This document shows, in pieces, positions 14,649-19,061 of a stretch of DNA of 19,061 nt; positions within the stretch are counted from its first letter, which is position 1; each line of letters starts with the position of its first letter. The position numbers and the translations under genes were made by a program. Below the pieces are notes generated by a model. The model saw only the letters and a program-made list of their open reading frames with translations. It ran no database searches and was not told the origin of the DNA. Source of the stretch: Verrucomicrobiota bacterium (GTDB taxonomy: Bacteria; Verrucomicrobiota; Verrucomicrobiia; Chthoniobacterales; Terrimicrobiaceae); assembly GCA_026398285.1 (NCBI GenBank), contig JAPLTI010000161.1, positions 1 to 19,061 of the forward strand, given 5' to 3'.

Positions 14649-15505
14649 CCGTTCCTGGGGAGCAGAGCTTGGCACAGGAAAATCAGCCGTTGACGCAGCG
14701 GGCGTGCCCGCTCGGCGAATTCCCTTTGGCATTTCTCATACTGCGCCCTCCCTTCCGGGGTCTCGATGGGAACTGGACTGTAGCCGTGAGAAGTCAGATC
14801 GTAGGGGCTGGCGCGCATATCGAGTTCCCGGATGTCGCGGGCGAGTTCAAAGGTGTCCGCGATAAGGTCTGAGGGACACCACGGCGCGAGTTTGAAAGCC
14901 CACTTGTATAAGTCCATGTTCGCATGGAGACAGGCCGGTTGCTCAAGGATGGGGGATGATTCGCGTGTCGGTTGCAGGCGGTTGAGCGGCCGTGCCTCTG
15001 GAGTGAAAAACCGGAAGGCGTCGTAGTGGGAACACCGCACAGGGAGGGAGTCCACGACTTCCGCAACTTCGCTTGGCGAGAGGCGAAGCGATTGCGACGC
15101 ATGCCGAACCTCGCCGGATTTGTAAACCATGGCCCATTCGTGAAGTCCATGGCATCCGAAGAACGGAGCCCGGTCGGCCGTGCTTGCGAGAAATTGACCA
15201 AGCCACTGAACGATGGCTCGCCGTTTCTCTGGCAGCGGTTCTACCGTCATTCCGAAACGCGTCGCGATGTATCCAGGGACGCCGAGGTAGAACTCCGCCT
15301 CATCCCCTCGCAGGGCGAAGCCAATGCCAGGATGCCATCGACGCAGAAGCGAGGGGCGATTCGGATAATACTCGAAAAGAAAATCATCCACCGGATGTTT
15401 CACCCCCTGTGAAGCACGGCAAAGCCTCGGAGCAATCCAAGGATCTACCCGCCGTTCATGCGCGGTGCGCAGGGCGATCCACTCTGATGGCGAGAGGGTT
15501 TTCAC
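14645..15505 (-). CDS. Conserved protein of a family often labelled 3-methyladenine DNA glycosylase
   Basis: I recognise a conserved bacterial family (about 280-300 residues) that databases commonly call 3-methyladenine DNA glycosylase. I see no helix-hairpin-helix or other proven glycosylase motif, so the enzymatic label should be treated as provisional. The 286 residues carry invariant-looking blocks: KHPVDDFLFEYYPNRP (36-51), RRWHPG (55-60), CHGLHEWAMVY (118-128), RCSHYDAFRFFTPEARPLN (157-175), CLHANMDLYKWAFKL (192-206) and DMRASPYDL (229-237). Many His, Asp and Trp residues in these blocks suggest an enzyme active site. The start is a GTG, supported by GGAGGG (15518-15513) seven bases upstream. 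It follows sufD by 31 bases on the same strand and may be the last gene of that operon. Its end overlaps the GreA-like gene by four bases. Confidence 0.8.
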   Translation of the reverse strand: MKTLSPSEWIALRTAHERRVDPWIAPRLCRASQGVKHPVDDFLFEYYPNRPSLLRRWHPGIGFALRGDEAEFYLGVPGYIATRFGMTVEPLPEKRRAIVQWLGQFLASTADRAPFFGCHGLHEWAMVYKSGEVRHASQSLRLSPSEVAEVVDSLPVRCSHYDAFRFFTPEARPLNRLQPTRESSPILEQPACLHANMDLYKWAFKLAPWCPSDLIADTFELARDIRELDMRASPYDLTSHGYSPVPIETPEGRAQYEKCQREFAERARPLRQRLIFLCQALLPRNG

Positions 15506-15536
15506 ACATCAGCCCTCCGAGTGGAGATCATATGTA

Positions 15537-16808
15537 TCAGGCGATGGAAAGCCGCTTTGCCAAGAGTTGCTCAAGGTGCGCCCGCAGGGTTTCGTTTTCG
15601 ATCCGCTCCAAGAGGGAATTGAAAAAGCCGTTGACGATGAGGCGACGTCCGGCGTCGCGCTTGATGCCACGGGCCTGCATGTAGAAAAGTTCGTCTTGGC
15701 TGACGGGGCCGTTGGTGGCTCCGTGGCTGCAGCGGACTTCGTCGTTCAGGATTTCGAGGCCCGGCATGGAGTTGGGGTCGGCGTCGTCGCTGAGGATGAG
15801 GTTTTTGACCTTTTGGTAGGCGTCTGTGCCCTTGGCGCCGGGTTCGACTTTGATGAGTCCGGCGAAGATGGTGCGGGATTTGTCGTCGAGGGCGTTGAGG
15901 TAGAGGAGGTCGCTGGTGGCGTGTGGAGCGACATGGTCCTGCAAGGTGCGTTGGTCGATCTCGCGGGTTCCTTCGACGGGATTGATGGAGAACATTTCAG
16001 TGCGGGAGCCTTCGCAGACGAGGCGGCTGAGGCTTTCGCCGCGCACGAATCCACCGCCGAAATTGGCGATTAGGGCGGTGCAGGTCGCGTTGCAGTCCAC
16101 CGAAGTCGAATTCAGGTGGAAGGCGGTCGTCTCGCGGGACCAGTCTTGGATGGAGACATAGGTGAGTTTGGCTCCGGCGGCGAGGTGGAGGTCGTTGACG
16201 CCACAGGCGAGGGCAGGGTGTTTGTCGGCAGACTTGAAGTAATCCACGACGGTGACGCTGCTGTTCTCGCCGCAGACGATCAGCGTGTGTGGGAAGACGG
16301 AGGCGTTGGCACCTTCGACCCATTGGAAGATTTCGATGGGAAGTTGGACGCTTGTGTTGGCTGGCACAAAGAGGAATGCGCCGCCTGCAACACGGGCTTT
16401 GTGGAGCGCGGCGTATTTGTGGGAGCCGAGTTCCACGGGCTGCGCCATGAAGTATTTCTTGAAGAGATCGGCGTGCTTTGTGGCGGCTGTTTCGAGCGTC
16501 TCAAAGATGACGCCGGCAGGCAGCGACGACTCGCGGTGGAGAAGGGTGTTGTTGCCGAGGACAAGTTTGGCGGCCGTTTCGGCGAGGCCGGTGGAAGCGT
16601 TGATGAGGCGGCCTTCGCTGGCAACGGGCTTGGCCTCGATGAACGAGGAAAGGTCGAGGGCCTTGAGGTTGGCGAACCGCCATGCTTCATCCTTGCGGGA
16701 CGGGGTGGGGGAGTTCTCGTATTCCGCGAGGGCATGGGATTGTTCGGCGGCGAACCAGGCGGGCCATGCGCTTGTCGCATTGGCGGGATTTTCAAGTGTG
16801 TTGCTCAT
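15537..16808 (-). CDS. sufD: Fe-S cluster assembly protein SufD
   Basis: SufD pairs with SufB, and with SufC forms the SufBC2D scaffold that builds Fe-S clusters in the cytoplasm. The 423 residues (from the ATG at 16808) match the family. The N-terminal part has RKDEAWRFANLKALDLSSF, typical of SufD. The beta-helix core has LFVPANTSVQLPIEI and LIVCGENSSVTVVDYF. The C-terminal block has LNDEVRCSHGATNGPVSQDELFYMQARGI, whose CSHGAT His is the conserved SufD histidine. An in-frame TTG at 16829 overlaps the sufB stop and would add seven residues; I prefer the ATG, which has GGGGA about nine bases upstream. It lies 17 bases after sufB. No cysteine desulfurase gene (sufS) follows. Confidence 0.95.
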   Translation of the reverse strand: MSNTLENPANATSAWPAWFAAEQSHALAEYENSPTPSRKDEAWRFANLKALDLSSFIEAKPVASEGRLINASTGLAETAAKLVLGNNTLLHRESSLPAGVIFETLETAATKHADLFKKYFMAQPVELGSHKYAALHKARVAGGAFLFVPANTSVQLPIEIFQWVEGANASVFPHTLIVCGENSSVTVVDYFKSADKHPALACGVNDLHLAAGAKLTYVSIQDWSRETTAFHLNSTSVDCNATCTALIANFGGGFVRGESLSRLVCEGSRTEMFSINPVEGTREIDQRTLQDHVAPHATSDLLYLNALDDKSRTIFAGLIKVEPGAKGTDAYQKVKNLILSDDADPNSMPGLEILNDEVRCSHGATNGPVSQDELFYMQARGIKRDAGRRLIVNGFFNSLLERIENETLRAHLEQLLAKRLSIA

Positions 16809-16825
16809 TGTTTGCGTTCCCCGGA

Positions 16826-18232
16826 TCAACCGACGGATCCTTCCATTTCCAGGTCGATGAGGCGCTTCAGCTCGACCGAGTATTCCATGGGGAATTGTTG
16901 GACGAGGTCGTTGACGAATCCATTCACCGCGAGGCTCATCGCCGCGGCTTCGGAAATGCCGCGCTGCTGAATGTAGAAAATTTGCTCCGCGCTGATCTTG
17001 CTGACTGAGGCTTCATGCTGGCAGGCGTTTTCCTTCCCGCGCACTGTGATGGCGGGGTAGGTGTCCGTGCGGCTCTCGGTGTTGATGAGAAGGGCATCGC
17101 ACTCGGTGTTGTTTTTGCAGCCTTTCAGATGGCGGCCGATCTGCACAAGGCCGCGGTAGGTAGAGCGTCCTGAGCCGAGGCTAATGCTCTTCGACACGAT
17201 GTTGCTCGTGGTTTCATCTGCGGCATGGACCATCTTCGCGCCGGTGTCTTGATGCTGTCCGTCGCCCGCCAAAGCGATTGAGATCACTTCGCCGCGGGCT
17301 TTGCGGCCTTTCATGATCACGCCGGGATATTTCATGGTGAGACGGGAGCCGATGTTGCAATCGATCCACTTGATCTCGGCTTCCTCGTGGGCGAGGCCGC
17401 GTTTGGTCACAAGGTTGAAAACATTCGCCGACCAGTTTTGGACCGTGATGTATTGGATTTTTGCGCCTTTGAGAGCGACGAGTTCGACCACGGCACTGTG
17501 GAGTGTGGAGGTCTCGAATTTCGGGGCGGTGCAGCCCTCCATATACATGACCTCGCTGCCTTCATCGGCAATGATGAGGGTGCGTTCGAACTGGCCGAAG
17601 TTCTCAGCGTTGATGCGGAAGTAGGCCTGAAGCGGGTGCTTCACCTTCACTCCCGGCGGGATGTAGATGAACGATCCGCCGGAGAACACGGCGCTGTTGA
17701 GCGCGGAGAATTTGTTGTCACCCGTGGGGATGACTTTTCCGAACCACTTCTTGAAAATCTCGGGGTGTTTATGGAGTCCCTCGGTGGAACCCACAAAAAT
17801 GACCCCCTGCTCTCCAACGGCGGCCTTGATGTTCGAGTAGGCAGCCTCGCTGTCGAATTGGGCCTCCACGCCGGCGAGGAATTTCCGCTCCTGCTCGGGG
17901 ATGCCGAGTCGTTCGAAGGTGCGCTTCACATCCTCTGGCACGTCCTCCCACGAGCGCTTCGGCTGGGTTCCCTGCGAGAGATAGTAGCGGATGTTTTCAA
18001 AAACGATGTTGTCCAGGTCATGGCTTGCCCAGTTGGTCGGCATGGGCATGGAGTTGAATTTGCGAAGGGCTTCCTTGCGGAATTCACGGATCCAGTCGGG
18101 GTCTTTTTTGACATCGCAGATGTAGTCGATGGTTTTTTCCGAAAGGCCGATGCCGGCGTCGAATTCGTAGTCGACATCGTAGTGGAAGTCACCGACCGAG
18201 CGGTCGATGTTGAGATCAGGTTTGGTTTCCAT
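16826..18232 (-). CDS. sufB: Fe-S cluster assembly scaffold SufB
   Basis: SufB is the subunit on which the nascent cluster is assembled from sulfide and iron. The 468-residue protein has the expected length and motifs: KKDPDWIREFRKEAL near the N-terminus, GVIFVGSTEGL, FIYIPPGVKVKHPLQAYFRIN, MEGCTAPKFETSTLHSAVVE, and ENACQHEASVSKISAEQIFYIQQRG. Cys234 and Cys404 stand at the positions of the E. coli SufB cysteines used in sulfur transfer and cluster binding (Cys254 and Cys405). A clear GGAGG (18245-18241) lies eight bases before the ATG. It follows sufC by 21 bases, so the transcription order is sufC-sufB-sufD. Confidence 0.98.
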   Translation of the reverse strand: METKPDLNIDRSVGDFHYDVDYEFDAGIGLSEKTIDYICDVKKDPDWIREFRKEALRKFNSMPMPTNWASHDLDNIVFENIRYYLSQGTQPKRSWEDVPEDVKRTFERLGIPEQERKFLAGVEAQFDSEAAYSNIKAAVGEQGVIFVGSTEGLHKHPEIFKKWFGKVIPTGDNKFSALNSAVFSGGSFIYIPPGVKVKHPLQAYFRINAENFGQFERTLIIADEGSEVMYMEGCTAPKFETSTLHSAVVELVALKGAKIQYITVQNWSANVFNLVTKRGLAHEEAEIKWIDCNIGSRLTMKYPGVIMKGRKARGEVISIALAGDGQHQDTGAKMVHAADETTSNIVSKSISLGSGRSTYRGLVQIGRHLKGCKNNTECDALLINTESRTDTYPAITVRGKENACQHEASVSKISAEQIFYIQQRGISEAAAMSLAVNGFVNDLVQQFPMEYSVELKRLIDLEMEGSVG

Positions 18233-18253
18233 GGTTTTGTCCTCCGGAGAAAA

Positions 18254-19012
18254 TCAGGCTTTTTGGAGCATTTCCTTTTCGACCCAGTCGTAGCCTTCGG
18301 CTTCGAGTTTGTGGGCGAGTGTCTTGTCTCCGCTCATCACGATGCGGCCGTCCACCATCACATGCACCACATCCGGCACAATGTAATCGAGCAGGCGCTG
18401 GTAGTGGGTGATGACAAGGAGTCCGCGCTCCGGGCTGCGCATGGCGTTCACTCCCTCGGAGACAATGCGCAGGGCGTCGATGTCGAGTCCGCTGTCTGTT
18501 TCATCAAGGACGGCATAGACGGGATTGAGCATGGCCATTTGAAGAACCTCGCAGCGTTTCTTTTCGCCGCCGGAGAACCCCTCGTTGACCGCGCGGGATG
18601 TGAATTTGCGGTCGATCTTGAGCATGTCCATCTTCTCGTAGAGGTGATGGTAATACTCTACGGCATCGAGTTCCTCGCCTTCCGGAAGGCGGGCTTGCAG
18701 GGCGGCGCGGATGAAATTCGCAATCGTCACGCCGGGGATTTCCATCGGGTATTGGAAGGCGACAAAGAGACCGGCCCGGGCGCGCTGGTCGGGTTCTTCC
18801 ATTTCAAAAAGATTGAGTCCGTCGAGAAGCACCTGGCCGCCTGTGACCTCGTAGTCGGGATGGCCGGCCATCACTTTGGCGAGTGTCGATTTGCCAGAGC
18901 CGTTTTTACCCATAATGGCGTGGACTTCGCCCTTCGGGATTTCAAGGTTGAGTCCTTTGAGGATTTCGCGGTCTCCGATTTTTGCGTGCAGGTTTTCGAT
19001 TTTGAGGCTCAT
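18254..19012 (-). CDS. sufC: Fe-S cluster assembly ATPase SufC
   Basis: SufC is the ABC-type ATPase that drives the SufBCD scaffold. The 252 residues show Walker A GKNGSGKST (35-43), Q loop in FVAFQYPMEIPG (83-94), signature FSGGEKKR (146-153), Walker B VYAVLDETDSGLD (165-177) and the switch His in LLVITHYQR. The unusual DETDSGLD after Walker B and the QYPxEIPG loop are SufC hallmarks that separate it from transporter ATPases. It is the first suf gene in the visible operon. Only 49 bases remain upstream before the window edge, with no clear Shine-Dalgarno, so a regulator or further suf gene could lie beyond. Confidence 0.98.
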   Translation of the reverse strand: MSLKIENLHAKIGDREILKGLNLEIPKGEVHAIMGKNGSGKSTLAKVMAGHPDYEVTGGQVLLDGLNLFEMEEPDQRARAGLFVAFQYPMEIPGVTIANFIRAALQARLPEGEELDAVEYYHHLYEKMDMLKIDRKFTSRAVNEGFSGGEKKRCEVLQMAMLNPVYAVLDETDSGLDIDALRIVSEGVNAMRSPERGLLVITHYQRLLDYIVPDVVHVMVDGRIVMSGDKTLAHKLEAEGYDWVEKEMLQKA

Positions 19013-19061
19013 GATGTTGTTGGTGGTGTGATTTTGCAGGCCGGGCAGGTGCCTCGGAGAG

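Noticed and set aside
16116..16970. Plus-strand open frame of 284 codons antisense to sufD and the end of sufB
   Set aside because: It crosses two certain genes on the other strand and its Gly/Val-rich sequence is a strand mirror.

Overview
The window reads as chromosomal DNA of a Gram-negative bacterium of moderate-to-high GC. It carries a heptose (LPS core) nucleotidyltransferase, a muropeptide-recycling ligase and two lipoproteins with Cys lipoboxes. The gene mix and the mostly weak Shine-Dalgarno sites would suit a verrucomicrobial or related PVC-group lineage, but this is an inference from content, not proof. Coding density is very high. No gap exceeds 300 bases, and I see no insertion sequence, phage gene, CRISPR array or rRNA.

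Layout from left to right. (1) 1-1362, plus: the 3' part of ptsI, broken by an internal deletion with a frameshift. (2) 1359-3590, minus: glgB, sharing a TTAA double stop with ptsI. (3) 3705-4675, plus: a 56-residue entericidin-like lipoprotein overlapping an orphan amino-acid-type ABC substrate-binding lipoprotein. (4) 4700-8811, minus: a run read as tRNA-Ser(CGA), argG, a CysJ-like FAD/NADPH reductase, an unannotated 46-residue single-pass membrane protein and mpl. The last three overlap end to end. (5) 8985-9968, plus: mdh. (6) 10044-13324, plus: an overlapping trio of a ClpX-like unfoldase without a zinc finger, a membrane class III cyclase homologue with lost catalytic residues, and the heptose-phosphate adenylyltransferase rfaE2. 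(7) 13325-14098, minus: a TauE/SafE transporter. (8) 14193-14648, plus: a GreA/GreB-like protein. (9) 14645-19012, minus: sufC-sufB-sufD followed by a gene of a family often labelled 3-methyladenine DNA glycosylase.

Most genes are housekeeping: glycogen branching, arginine synthesis, malate oxidation, Fe-S cluster assembly, peptidoglycan recycling and LPS heptose activation. The parts worth a second look are the ClpX-like / pseudo-cyclase / rfaE2 operon, the tiny membrane protein wedged between the reductase and mpl, the small lipoprotein coupled to the binding protein, and the ptsI lesion. There is no unmistakable new defence or mobile system here. The best candidate for something undescribed is the pairing of a ClpX variant, which has a duplicated C-terminal small domain, with a degenerate cyclase.
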